Origin: Symsagittifera roscoffensis
Lineage: Eukaryota > Xenacoelomorpha > Acoela > Convolutidae
DNA: 64,000 bases
Direction of reading: 5' to 3'
NCBI RefSeq assembly: GCF_963678635.1
Contig: NC_087071.1
Span: 23,078,013 to 23,142,012, forward strand
Part shown: positions 9,475 through 20,451 of the stretch, piece by piece
How positions within the stretch are numbered: the stretch's first letter is position 1
How the letters are laid out: each line of letters opens with the position of its first letter
Made by a program: the position numbers and the translations under genes
The notes under the pieces: model-generated
Seen by the model: only the letters and a program-made list of their open reading frames with translations
Told to the model about the DNA's origin: nothing
The model's database searches: none

Positions 9475-9835
9475 ATCTTGTCAAAAAAACTCAAACACTT
9501 TTCGCCATTTGTAGAAAAAAAATTGAAACACTTTTTGCTTTTTGTAGGAAAAAAATGAAACAATTTTCACATAATGTCAAAAAAATTGAAACTCTTTTCG
9601 CACTTTGTCGAAAAAAGTGAAACATTTTTCGCATCTTGTCGAAAAAAAAGAAACACTTTTCGCATCTTGTCAAAAAAAGTGAAACGCATTTCGCATCTTG
9701 TTGAAAAATGGAAATATTTTTGCAACTTGTTAAAAAACTTGAAACAATTTTTGCAGCTACTTGAAAGTCAGAAGAAACATTACATCTTGATTACAAGTTT
9801 GAAAAGATTTTTGCAAATTCCTTAGTAACGGTAAA
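9475..9835. repeat. ~35-bp minisatellite, array m2', mirror of m2
   Basis: About ten units in reverse-complement orientation (GAAACACTTTTCGCATCTTGTC and variants). The edge at 9,835 ends with AATTCCTTAGTAACGGTA, the same text that borders m1 and m2 (AAGGAATTTGC), so the mirror extends beyond the array. Confidence 0.85.
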
Positions 9836-9977
9836 TTTTTTTCTTTTTTAAATTTTTTGATTAGTTTGTGAAAAATTGACATGATCACTAGTACAAATCC
9901 ATAACTATCAACAAAACAATCAATATTGTTTGACCAATCCTGTTCATTTTTTGAATTTTGAACAATTTGAATTCTGT

Positions 9978-10424
9978 TCAGAAATGCTTTTGATTAGAAC
10001 TTAGATAATGTCTCTTGAAATTTTTCAGAAAATAATGTTTCTTTGCAAAACTAGGTTCCTTTTCCGCTGCTTTCCATCGTAAGTTATGTTGAACTGCTCG
10101 ATTGAGCTGATTGAATTTTTCTCCGCTTGATGTAACAATACTTGAATGAAATCTGTGTTCAAACAAAGCGTAAAGACAGTCATTTTCTTGATATATGTAA
10201 ATATATTTATATAATCTCTGCAAAATTTAGCAAAAAGATGTTCCTATTAAAACCAAATAGAACTAACAATTCTCCAAAGAACATAACGAATTTTGAGTAG
10301 ATACACAATAATCTGGGTTTACTGTGTATTTTTCGTAAAACTCGTTGGAAACAGAAATGAAAAGCGATTTTTTACCGTAACCTGAATAAAAGCTGGGAAG
10401 AGCTTGACACATAGCAGCTGCCAT
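9978..10424 (-). CDS. Gene Q, copy 3: two-exon, open but C-terminally shortened
   Basis: Exon 1 runs from ATG at 10,424 down to 10,323 (34 codons, MAAAMCQALPSFYSGYGKKS to FYEKYT). The donor is ACA|GTAAAC in phase 0 and the acceptor is AAATTTTGCAG at 10,218, giving a 105-bp intron typical of nematodes. Exon 2 (10,217-9,978) reads RLYKYIYIYQ, FEHRFHSSIVTSSGEK, QLNRAVQHNLRW, RHYLSSNQK and stops; relative to Q2 about 30 bases are missing just before the stop, so the QTHGSTFLHR end is lost. Predicted 113 residues, basic, no known domain. A TATATAA element stands ~45 bases upstream of the ATG. It is the best-preserved 5' end of the family. Confidence 0.5.
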
Positions 10425-10660
10425 TGGGAAGAAAGATTTTTGCTGAGATTTGTGGTATTATATAGAAGAAGTAACGCCCACGCAATTTCGATCTATGGAA
10501 ATTTCATACAAAACATCCATATTTGATGCTACTTCCATTTATGGAAATCGTGATGACTCATAATGTTTAATTCCATTTTCATTTAATCTCACAATCATTT
10601 GTCTCATTTCTCCTTATCTCATCAAATTGCTCTTCAATAATGTACACAAGAAAAGATTAT
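10425..10660. other. Upstream DNA of Q3 and junction with right arm
   Basis: Reverse complement of about 6,370-6,620 (and 2,815-3,000), including CATTTGATGCTACTTCCA and the Q promoter. The X gene itself is absent here: homology jumps from the X/Q intergenic DNA straight into arm A' at about 10,660. Confidence 0.6.
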
Positions 10661-10888
10661 TAGTTAGTTGGAAAGATTATCATTATTTTTTCGAATTTCT
10701 GAATTTCATTGGTTGTTTTCAACTTATTTTGCTTTAATTTGGGTCTTTGATTGGCTACATGAATTTCCTAAAAACTTATTAGACTCTAAATAAGGGAAAA
10801 ACATTTTCTGATGATTGTTGTTACAAAATAAACAAAAATTGTACAACAGTTCGAGCTTTTTCAAGTTTCTTTGCTTTTTTCAGTACGA

Positions 10889-11309
10889 ATGATGTTTCTA
10901 TCAAAAGCATTTTCAATGCCTGAAATGGTCTTTCATCACATTTTACGGTTGAGATACTACAAAAACTACAAGAGTGGTAGACAGATGACGAAGATAGAGA
11001 TTGTATTAGTTTTGACTAGATTCAATACTTTTGTTAAAAAGATGGAGAGGAGATTTAAGAAAAGAATAGTACTGTCAAATTTATCAACACGTTTTTATTT
11101 AAAAGAGTTAACTTAGATTGAGTGGTCGATCAGTAAAAACCAAAAATGGAAGAGCCTTTGAAACAAAAATTGAAGATAAGGAACATCATTTTGGTTACTG
11201 TTTTGAGTTTGATACAAAAGCAAAGTCTAGATTTGTCAGATTATCTTTTAACCGTTTATTCGAATTCAAAAGACTTCCAGATGTTTATATTACAGCATAC
11301 CAAAAATAA
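10889..11309 (+). pseudogene. H gene, right-arm copy, two open parts in different frames
   Basis: After a TTTTTTCAG acceptor-like sequence (ending 10,883) an ATG opens MMFLSKAFSMPEMVF, then RYYKNYKSGRQMTK, FVKKMERRFKKR and LSTRFYLKELT, stopping at 11,116. A second frame continues at once as LSGRSVKTKNGRAFETK, EDKEHHFGYCFEFD, SRFVRLSFNRLFEFKRLP and ends ITAYQK at 11,309. Comparison with the left arm shows a one-base insertion just before RLSGR here, so one frame has been split in two. Basic, Phe-rich protein of about 135 residues, not recognised. An intron joining the parts is an alternative reading. Confidence 0.45.
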
Positions 11310-11519
11310 AGTGATAAAAATGTATATTTTGGTAATTAATTTTTTCACTGGTTAAAAATAGTAAAAATCTAAAAAAACTATAAACCAGACGAGAAATCTC
11401 ATTTATCTCAATTTGGTGTCAACTGTATATGTTAGTTATGTAGGAACAATTCAAAAAATTGATTGATTGGGAAGTTTCATAAACATCGTTTGGTTCTGAT
11501 GTACAAAGTAATTTAAAAT

Positions 11520-11760
11520 CTGTGAATACTTTATTCTGATCGGTTAATATCACGAATACTAACTGTGAAGGAATCCTGGATATCTAGAAACGATATCAAA
11601 ATAGTTGGAAAATCCATGAGAAGTAGAACTCAATTTTGATTGGTTGACATTAAATTTATTGAAAATTCCATGACCATTGAAGCTCGATTCTGATTGCTTG
11701 ATATCAGAAAAGATAAAATTTTTTTTATATTAATGCTCGATTCTGATTGGCTGATAGCAA
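11520..11760. repeat. Degenerate ~53-bp tandem repeat, right arm
   Basis: GATTCTGATTGGTTGATATC variants near 11,535, 11,634, 11,687 and 11,739; the last three are spaced 53 and 52 bases. Mirror of 470-780. Confidence 0.65.
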
Positions 11761-12195
11761 AATTTTTGAAAACTCTATGGTTAATTTGGATGATTTTTAC
11801 TTCAGCTAGGCTAAATAGCATATCCATTCTGATCTTCTTTCACATTAAAAACACTTTGTTAAGAAATTTGCTCTTTTTATTCACTTTTATTTATTTTTTG
11901 AAATTGATATATTGATATAATTTTAAAATTGATATATTTTCAATAAAAACATAGAAGAAATTACTGTGAATTATATTTTTTTACTGAAACTGAAAAGCCT
12001 ATACAATTGTGATCATTTTGAAAAATTTCTGGTAAAAATTTTAAAGTTGTTTCATCAATATTTTTGATCTGTCTTTTATTTGTTTATTAGAAGGTTCTGA
12101 TTGATGATAAAAGCAGCAACAATCGAGTTCAAATTGACGTGAAACTTTTAGTGGAAATTGATCCAAAAATCTTTACTCTACAATAAAAATTCCAT

Positions 12196-12544
12196 TGGTT
12201 GCAAGCTTGCGGAGATTTTGTTGCGATGGATATGTAGTAAAAGTGAATCACATACGCCAATGAGTCCTTAAGTATTTGTTGGAATATTATGAAAAACACC
12301 GACTAATTGAAAGGTTTTGCCTTGTTACTATTTTGAAGTTTTCCTTGTTTAGTGCTTGTAAAAATATTCATAGTGTAGTGAATTTTTCAGCAGATAATGG
12401 GGGTTGATTTAGTCTGAATTTTGGTTTTCTACTGCTCCATAAGAAAATGATAACTGACCTATCAAAGATAAAAAAATATATGTTTTTGCCAACTTTTGAA
12501 AACTTCAATTCAATAATATACAACATTCTCAACCAAAAATTTAC
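12196..12544. other. No feature seen
   Basis: AT-rich DNA between the right-arm end and the displaced arm segment; no open frame, repeat or RNA gene noticed. Confidence 0.4.
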
Positions 12545-12715
12545 TTCAATATAGAAATTCAGAGTTGAAACAGCAACATACAGTTATCAGGTTGAGAAAA
12601 TAATTTGAAGTTTTTTAGGAAAGGATTTTTGTTTTAAGTTCTGCATCGGATTAATGAATGTTCGTTAAAATGATACATTTTTCCATCTAAAATTCATTTT
12701 CAAATAAGTATTGTT
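12545..12715 (-). repeat. Displaced copy of arm segment 1,441-1,640
   Basis: Reverse complement of the left-arm segment, including CAGTTATCAG, GAATGTTCGTTAAAATGATAC and TTTTTCCATCT. It lies about 350 bases outside the right arm. Confidence 0.7.
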
Positions 12716-13365
12716 CAAAATAGGAATGAGTTGGAGGATAATAGAGGAAACAGAAACTGAGAAAACACTAATTTGAGCCACAAACCCTATTTATTTCATT
12801 CAGATTTTTGAGATAAATTTTCTTTTTGAGAAATTCAGCTTATAAAATATTGCTTGAGAAAAATTCCAATATAAAAGTGTAATGTTTGGAAAACTTTCTA
12901 TCATTTGAATAATTAGGTAAAATTAAATGAAAATTCAGATGTTTTGAGGACTTTTTTTTGCAAAGTAAACCCAACTTTGACATCTTTTGGAAGATGATAC
13001 ATGAAGCATGAATCAAATAATTTGTTTTCAAGATCTACATTTCATTATTTTGGATAAAAAACAAAAAAAATTGATGTTGAAAGATTTTTTGAGAAAATAT
13101 TATAGCGATTGCTGAAAGCTTCTAATCAAACTGATACTTTAGCAGAACCAGATGTATATCTCCTAATTATATGAATTTTAACTTGAAATTTTTCAAATAG
13201 ACACAAAAGAATTTTGTTCTGGTTAGCTTTAAATTTTTTTTCAATTAGAAAATTTGATAGAACTATGGAATTTTCTGCTTAGTAAATTTCGCAAAATATT
13301 GCTCAATAAGTTCAATTGTTACAGTTTGTGGATTGATATCCTTTCCTAAAGCGATATTTTGAAGA
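12716..13365. other. No feature seen
   Basis: AT-rich, stops in all frames at short intervals. A 63-codon minus-strand open frame at 12,840-13,031 has no visible motif and is probably chance. Confidence 0.4.
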
Positions 13366-13367
13366 AG

Positions 13368-13575
13368 CGATCTTCTAGAAGTTTTTAAATGTTGCAGAAA
13401 TATAAACTAAATTCCTATGCGTATTTCTACTTCCGAAACTTTTCAGATTATAAACAATAGAGTAGCTCTTACTTTATTCTAACAAATCAACGTAAAAATA
13501 CATTTTTATGTTCTCAGTTTGTGCACGTGCTTTTCGATTGCTTTAAATAGCACCGATTCTTTCTCACTTAGACGT
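13368..13575. repeat. Direct repeat, copy 1 (partner 14,636-14,815)
   Basis: AGAAGTTTTTAAATGTTGCAGAAATAT, then GTATTTCTACTTCCGAA, TTTTCAGATTATAAACA and CACGTGCTTTTCGA align with the second copy at about 80 percent by eye. Spacing is about 1.27 kb. Confidence 0.7.
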
Positions 13576-14635
13576 TTTTGAGAAAACTTCCGACAAAACT
13601 CAAGAACAAAAAGCGATTTAACATCTATTTTGCAAGAAAAGTGATAGATAGTTAATGGTGCCAAAAGTTGTAATATTGCTGAAATAGTTTACTGTAGCAA
13701 CTGAGCAAGGGACCCTAACGGAGAAAATGTACAAGTTACATGTTAATAATTAGACGTTTTTAGTTGTAATTTTATCTCGGCCGGCAAATTGTTCGTTCAA
13801 TGGATACTTTTTTCTCCTGCATTTCCCAATTCGGACTTAAGTTTCGTGCAAAGTGAGCTCAATAGCGAAAAATGTAACAAGTAGGATAACCTCGAAACAG
13901 AATAATTTACGGAAAAATCATGGAAATAATATTGTAGAGCATCATCAGTTTGAAGAAGATTTTGTTGAATATCATACAATCTAAGATACTTTTAAGAAAA
14001 ATGTACCCTATTTTTTAACTATTTTTGCTGTAAAATTTTAATTTTTCATTAATGATCTGAAACATATTATTAATAATAAGGTTAAAAACGTCTCAGAAAA
14101 TGTAAATGTTGTACAAGTTTGGGTTAACCTTTGAGAAAAAACTGAGGAGGAGTTGGATCATGGAATTTGATCTAGAAACTTCAATGAATATTGCTCTTAT
14201 TGTTCAATTGAATTGAGGTTCTTAGGTGAATTCTCCTTGAATTGAACAAAAAACCAGTTAGTAACTCAAATGAAAGGTTAAAGAAAGAAAAACTTTGGAT
14301 ATTTTTTTTTCTCGAAAATAACGATTAATTACACTACTTTACTACACTTAACGATTAACTACACTAAGTATCACTTTTGATTCAGCTAATTTGAGCTTTA
14401 TGTTCAGAGCCTTATGTAAAACACTTTTTAGCTAAAATAAGTGTAAACTTTATCGTATTTCTTTATTTTGAGCGAAAATTGTGGAAAAATCCATATTTTT
14501 TTTCAAAGATTTGTATCACTGTCTCAAGATGATGCCAATTAAAATACACATTGAGATTAGTTTTAAACTTTGCATGTATTTACATATTTTTCAAATAGAT
14601 CAGAAGCAACAAAAAACTAGCCAAGAAGCAGTTTT
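13576..14635. other. Non-coding, with an old repeat shared with 54.17 kb
   Basis: Bases about 13,740-13,960 (GCAAATTGTTCGTTCAATGG, GCAAAGTGAGCTCAA, GGAAAAATCATGG) resemble 54,170-54,330 with similar order and spacing. No coding potential recognised. Confidence 0.45.
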
Positions 14636-14815
14636 TAGAAGTTTTTAAATGTTGCAGAAATATGGAACTAAGTTCCCTTGCGTGTTTCTACTTTCGAAGG
14701 TTTTCAGATTATAAACATTAGAGCAGCTCTTAATTTATTCTAAGAAATCAACAAGAAAATGCACCTTTAACTTCTGAATTTACACGTGCTTTCGAGTGCT
14801 TTCTAATAAAATTTT
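14636..14815. repeat. Direct repeat, copy 2 (partner 13,368-13,575)
   Basis: See 13,368; shared blocks in the same order, with small indels. Confidence 0.7.
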
Positions 14816-14974
14816 CTGAAACTTATCATCTTACCATCTGTGAATCAGCTCAAATCATTTTGGTTGATTTTTTCTATGAACATTAATAGCAGATGATTTT
14901 CTATGATTTCATGCAAAATTTTTGAGCTCAAAGTTTGACTAATATTGCCCATCTTTTTTTATTTGTTTATATAT

Positions 14975-15420
14975 ATTTTTAGCCAAAATCTGATTTAGAA
15001 TGATGATTTGCTCTGATGTCATTGCGTAATTTTCAAAATCAATTAAAAGTTTCAGTTTTCAAGACAATTTTTGATATATTGAATATTCTTTTGCCCATTT
15101 TCTGATTTACAATGATTATCTTCTACAATTTTTTTTGCATTTTTAAAACTTTTTGATATTGACTCTTTTTTTGATTTATTACATATGTTTTTGCCCAAAA
15201 TCTGACATACGATGATGAGTTGCTATGATTTTGCTGCGTGATTCCGAGGTAAAAATGCAACAAAGTCTGTTTCTGATTTGATACATAGATTTTTGCCCAG
15301 AATCCGATAAGAAATGATAATTTTGATTGGACAATTTTGAGCTCGAAATTTATTTTATGCTGATTTTTTTTTGATTTATAACACGAGTTTTTTCAAAAAT
15401 CTGATTTTGCATAGATGTTT
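14975..15420. repeat. Degenerate ~100-bp tandem repeat
   Basis: The core TTTTTGCCCAAAATCTGATTT followed by AATGATGATTTGCT recurs near 14,978, 15,092, 15,188, 15,290 and 15,388. Text between cores (TTTTTGATTTATnACA) also recurs. No gene. Confidence 0.65.
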
Positions 15421-15739
15421 TTCTCTGAAATTGTTAGATATCTTTGATCTAAAAATGTGATGTATATCAACGTTTTTATTGATGTGTTAAATTATTTTTT
15501 GATCAAAGTCCTATTCATAATAATAATTTTCGATGCTTTCTTAAATTACAAAACTTTTTAATTGTTTTTTTTTAAATAAATTATTAACCACAATAACTAG
15601 AATTACATAATTTTCATTGAATAAATTGGATCCACAGTACAATTTTACTTCCCAATCAATTAATAGTACATCGTAAAAAGTACATTGTTAAGCGATTTAA
15701 AAATCAATATCTGTCGATCCGAAACAATTATTGTTAGCG

Positions 15740-15895
15740 GGGGACACATGTTGCAATTCTACCAATGTTGCGACTTTGCGCGACTCACTTTGCGACTTTG
15801 CGCAACTCAAGTTGGGACTTTGCGCGAATCATGTTGCGACTTTGCCTGATTCATGTTCCGATTTTGCGCGACACATGTTGCGACTTGCACTGGAA
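15740..15895 (+). repeat. GC-richer minisatellite, ~25-bp unit
   Basis: Six or seven units of CATGTTGCGACTTTGCGCGACT and variants. It is markedly richer in G and C than its surroundings. The 65-codon open frame across it is a repeat artefact. Confidence 0.75.
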
Positions 15896-15929
15896 AATTT
15901 ATCTGACTTTGTTGGACGATTTATTTGAA

Positions 15930-18250
15930 GGGTAAAAGACCAAGGTACGAGCTGCTCAGCTCAAAAGGTTATGCGCAGGCAATGGTTGAATTGCAAGGTT
16001 TTGATTCTTGTTTTTGGCTAGTTGAGCACCTAAAACTCAAACATATACAAAAATCACCGATCCTGGTACGCTTCTCAAAAGCGTTTTTCGCGATTTAGTT
16101 GCAATGATTTGAAAGCTAAAATGAAAAGTCTTATAAAACTTTCACATATATATTGATTCTAGTTCTCAAAGTTTCAAATTATTCGCATTCTTCTGGTAAT
16201 AATTTAGCATTAACTATAAAATTCTGATTGACTGTGTTCTTTTGAAATTTTCGACTATACTTCGATTTTATTTTCGACCGTATATCGATTTTCTGTTGGA
16301 ATTTGTGTTGGACTTTATTATGGTCAAAATTTTGAATCAACATAATTGGACCACATTGTTTTTGATTTTGTTATCAAATATTATTCAAAATGTGTTTTGA
16401 GTTATATTTCGAAAATAACTTAGATTGGTTTTAAACACGGAAAAAATATGGAACACTGAAAAGTCTAAAATAACGAAGTTTGCTTGAAACTTTTGTAATT
16501 TCTTTTTTACGTGTCTACAGGAGACTGAAAAACGTCTAAAATTCATGGCAAAAGCTTTGATATTAACGAAAGGTTTGAAAGAGCTAAAAAAAATTGAAGT
16601 TGCTAAAGATCTTAAAAAGCGAGAACATAGAGGAAAGCCAAAGTGCCCATTAATTTTGCTTTAGTCATTTTTAAGACTTGCCCATACCATTTTTTATAAT
16701 AAAAGAAAGAAACAATTTTCAAGGCTTCTAAAAAACTGATTAGTACGATTTTTTTTACTTTCTTTTTGTAAACAAAATTTTTGAAAATTTTCAACAAAGC
16801 GAAGCTAAAAACAGGGCGAAACTGTTGCTCATGTGTGAATGTATACGACAAAAAAAATTGACTATCGAATTAAGCAGTTGAAAAATTGTTTGAGACTTTT
16901 AATAAAAGCAGTTAATCAAATAGATCAAACTCAATCGGGAAAGCTGGAGTGCAAACTAAGACAAGATATGGGTATAGACTGAAATTTGATATGAATTCGG
17001 GGTTATAATTTGAACATTCATGTTTTTTGCTTTTTACTTTAAAAAAATGTGCATTTATGTAACCTTTTACTTTGATACTACAATCTGGTCATTTTTTCTC
17101 AATATCTTGTAGTTAATGTCAAGTTGATTTTAGCTAGAGCTTTCTATTTGAAAGTTTGGAGCGCTATCAGTTATTATCATAGATTAATCTTTTGCTAAAC
17201 TAAAACACCGAAAAAACTGATCTTTTGACTATTTACCTGATCACGCTATTACCTCTCTATATACAGTGGCTTTTTGTCAAATCTATGCGATTACTCATCT
17301 CAAACTAATTGTCTAACTAAGAGTTCGACCTTTCTTTCAAAATTTGTTTGAGGTGAACCAAGCTTCCGTATTCACGCTCTGATCACTAGCAGGATCAAAA
17401 CAGTTAGCATCATGTTCTCTTATTTTGCTTATCGATATTTGTCTTCTTTACTTACAAGACTAGATTTCGAAAAAATAATTAGTTGTTTGAATTTGTAAGA
17501 TAAAAATTCAAATCCTATCATCATCATTCTACCTGACTCTTTGGATTCTATTGTGTTGACAGCTGTTTCACCTTAAACAATGCTCTGGCACCATTCTGAA
17601 ATGATGAAAGCGCCGTTTTTTAGTTTCAATGCTTACAATAAACGTCAATTATGTTGTGTTATCTTAAGCTGGAGCGACTAACGAAGACATTTTTAAGTTA
17701 CGAATGTTAACTTTGTTATGATTTCTTGTACTAATTAGGTTTGGAAGTTTTTCTTTTAATAATTTAAATTTGGAGACTCAATCAAGACAAACTTTCTACT
17801 CATTTCAAAGATATGAGGCGTAAGCTTTTGAATTCATTAGCATAAAAAACACTCTCAACAAAATAAATTTTGAATTAAGAAAGTTTCTATTGATTGTTTA
17901 TCTGGTTACACAATTGCTCAACTCTTTTGATTTATAATTTTGATTCAAAAATAGGATTTTTCAAACTAATATCTTTGGATTTTTGTGATTGAACAATTAT
18001 CTTTCCAATAAAAAAATACTTGTCATTTAAACTTTGCTCGCTCACCGTTTTCAGCTCTACTAGCAGCATGTCATTTTCTGCCATTTTATATCGATCGCGT
18101 TCATCTGCACAGTCATTTTTTTCAGAAAACCATAATTTGTCTCTGATAATTGTTTTGTCATAATCATTATCTCTATGAGCAACAGTTCATCAAACTCTTT
18201 GGACTACATGCTCTTGCCAATTGTTCTTGTTGTTTGCTACTTTCAATCAC
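15930..18250. other. No gene seen
   Basis: AT-rich, no convincing exon, RNA gene or long repeat noticed on either strand. A 79-codon minus frame at 16,612-16,851 is low-complexity and unsupported. Confidence 0.4.
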
Positions 18251-18254
18251 AAAG

Positions 18255-18640
18255 TTTCGTGAAAACTTGAAAACTGATCTTTCGTTTTATGGCTATAGAA
18301 CAATTTTTGTAGAGATTTACTTCAGGTAACTTGACCTTAGAATCGATGCTGCATATGCGACTTTTTCAAATTGAAGTGTTTTCAATTAGAATACCTGGAA
18401 GATTAGATAAAATTTTTACCTTTTGACAAAACGTTTTAATTTGGTTGTTTAGTCTAGCTGCTTCATTTTTTCGAAAACTTGAAAACTGATCTTTCCCATT
18501 AAGATTTTAGCACAATTTGTGTGGTCATTGACTGCAGGTAAATTGAAAATTAAATCGATGCTGCATATGACACTTTTTCAAATAGTAATGTTTTTACTTA
18601 GGACACCTGGAAGATCAAATATTTCGATGAAAATTTTAAA
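18255..18640. repeat. Tandem duplication of ~215 bp
   Basis: GAAAACTTGAAAACTGATCTTTC, CAATTTnTGT, GCAGGTAA, AATCGATGCTGCATATG, ACTTTTTCAAAT and CCTGGAAGAT occur in the same order at 18,258-18,400 and 18,475-18,620. Confidence 0.7.
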
Positions 18641-18779
18641 AACTTTATCAGGTTGTTTTGCAAATCAAGAAAATGAAAGACACTATAATTATAATATCTG
18701 GTTGATTATCTGGATTATTTTATAAACTTAAGAAGAAAGATGAAAAGGTTTGGGTTGAGTTACTTATAAAAATTTTTAT

Positions 18780-19260
18780 AAATTACAAAAAACGATACAT
18801 ACACCCACAAGTCATATAAAACTACATACCTGTATAGACATACACATATAAATACGTTTGCATAAATTGCAAACTTACATGTAACCTTTCAAAATGTAGT
18901 CTTACATACATACATACGTAAATACACAAATAAACACTTACATAGGACATTCATACAAATTTTATAATAAATTACATACTTACACACATTTTAAATACAT
19001 ACATACATATTTACAGAAACATAAACATACATGCACACATACATACATACATGCATACATACATAAAACAAAAAACATACATACTTACATATATGACTAC
19101 AAACATACAAACATACATAAAATTACTAATATAAATAGTTATTTAAAGAGATTCATACAAACAAACATAAAAAGTACATATTTATACATGTATACATAAA
19201 TACACTTTCATACATGAAAAATTACATATATACTTGCATACATATATATGCTTCTATTTC
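18780..19260. repeat. Degenerate TACA/ACAT microsatellite tract
   Basis: Nearly 480 bases built from ACATACATACATAC and related four-base units with many substitutions and insertions. Confidence 0.85.
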
Positions 19261-19309
19261 AATGGAATAAAATAGAATAATTGGGAAGATTTCCAAAAAA
19301 TAAACTTGA

Positions 19310-19605
19310 AAGTCCAAAAAAAAACGCCTCAATCGAACTTGGAACGATTTCTAATACAAACTAAGTATTCGCGTGCGCGTTAATCGTCCCAAATCAACCA
19401 AACTGGCAGTATTTAAGCCACCAAAATGTTAATAGGAAATGATGACAGTTAAAAAAAATTTCTTTTATTTGAGCCCAAGTTTATAAGTTTCGAATGATAT
19501 AAAAAAGTTCGGTAAAAAATTGCTAATTAAAAAGTCGAAGTTCTTCTAAAAAAAAAACACACCGAGCACAAAACTTTTCGTCACGTTTTTTGAAAGTCGG
19601 AACAA
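19310..19605 (+). repeat. Dispersed repeat, partial copy of the GTTCCGAC-ended element
   Basis: TTAATCGTCCCAAATCAACCAA, AGTTAAAAAA, AAAAGTCGAA, ACCGAGCACAAAAC and the end AAAGTCGGAACAAC match the longer copies at 30,452-30,954 and 39,130-39,544. The left end is not recognisable. Confidence 0.6.
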
Positions 19606-19659
19606 CAACGAAGCTAGTAGCCCTTTGTTGAAAATTAGTTCTGATAGGAAACGCAAAGC

Positions 19660-19792
19660 TGATGCTATGCTGGTTTAAATTATCCAGACAAAACTAACAC
19701 CATTTGAGTTGTGAACGACTTAGATGAAAATTATTTCTAATAACTAATGCAACGCTGGTTTAAATTATCCAGACAAAACGAACACCATTAGA
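19660..19792. repeat. 84-bp-spaced duplication
   Basis: GCTGGTTTAAATTATCCAGACAAAAC then AACACCATT occurs at 19,669 and 19,753. A related inverted fragment (TTTGTCTGGATAATTAAGAG) is at 20,376. Confidence 0.7.
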
Positions 19793-20451
19793 ATTTCTAA
19801 GCTCGTTTTCTCAAATTGGTTTGGGATTCGAAAAAAAACTGGAAATAGGAAAAGTTGCTTATAATTTTACAAGAATGAAATGGTGTAGTTTTTATGCGAA
19901 GTCCGGAACCAAACTTTTACCAATTTAAAACTTTTAAAAAATGGCCATTTTAGCTTTTTTAGAACTACGAAACCTCGTGCATAGCCCAAAAAAATTCTAG
20001 AAGAATTATATCTCCAAAAATCTGTATAAGAGAATATAGTTTTGCCTGAATGCCAAAAAGAGTCATTTTCACTTCATAGGACTTTTTAACGTTTTATTGA
20101 ATTATTTGGACATTTTACCTTGCTAGAACTTCAATGGGCTGTGTAAGATGCTTTTGTTGATATGAATGTATCATCAACTAGTCTGATAGCTCCATCAGTT
20201 AATTTAAGAAAAGCAAAAATGGCCCATTTTTGAGGTAAAGTTTCTGATAAGAATTTTGCGAAAAGGCCTTACAATATTTCTGGTGAAGTTTAAAGCAACT
20301 TTTGTTCTCTTCACTTTTTTATCATGGCCCAATTTGAAAAAAAACCACGTTTGATGTCACAAAGTTTATTCGCTTTGTCTGGATAATTAAGAGCCGATAA
20401 AGAAGTTTCTTTATAAACCGATTCCTTACAATTGTTCACAGAATTTAGTTT

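Larger units (their letters stand above)
1..12195. repeat. Nested inverted-duplication locus (whole structure)
   Basis: Bases 1-1,430 and 1,690-1,790 reappear as imperfect reverse complement at 10,800-12,195 and 10,660-10,760, giving two long arms. Between them are two direct tandem units, 1,860-5,640 and 5,645-9,840, and each unit is itself palindromic around about 4.45 kb and 8.45 kb. Order along the plus strand: arm A with H; X1, Q1, array, P1', P1, array; X2, Q2, array, P2', P2, array; Q3; arm A' with H. The left arm runs to the window edge, so its outer end may not be seen. No transposase, polymerase or integrase is visible inside. It could be a large foldback-type element or a locus built by repeated inverted duplication; I cannot tell which. 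Confidence 0.85.
10660..12195 (-). repeat. Right arm A' of the large inverted repeat
   Basis: Imperfect reverse complement of 1-1,430 plus 1,690-1,790. It ends near 12,195 (CTACAATAAAAATTCCA). It carries the better-preserved H copy and the mirrored 53-bp repeat. Confidence 0.85.

Noticed and set aside
3403-9825. Open frames through the ~35-bp minisatellites (for example 3,403-3,657, 7,201-7,551, 9,574-9,825)
   Set aside because: The frames exist because the repeat period is close to a multiple of three; they occur on both strands and have no start context.
1-12195. Polinton/Maverick identity for the large palindrome
   Set aside because: Long inverted arms fit, but no polymerase, integrase, ATPase or capsid is visible inside, and the internal palindromes are not a feature of that class.
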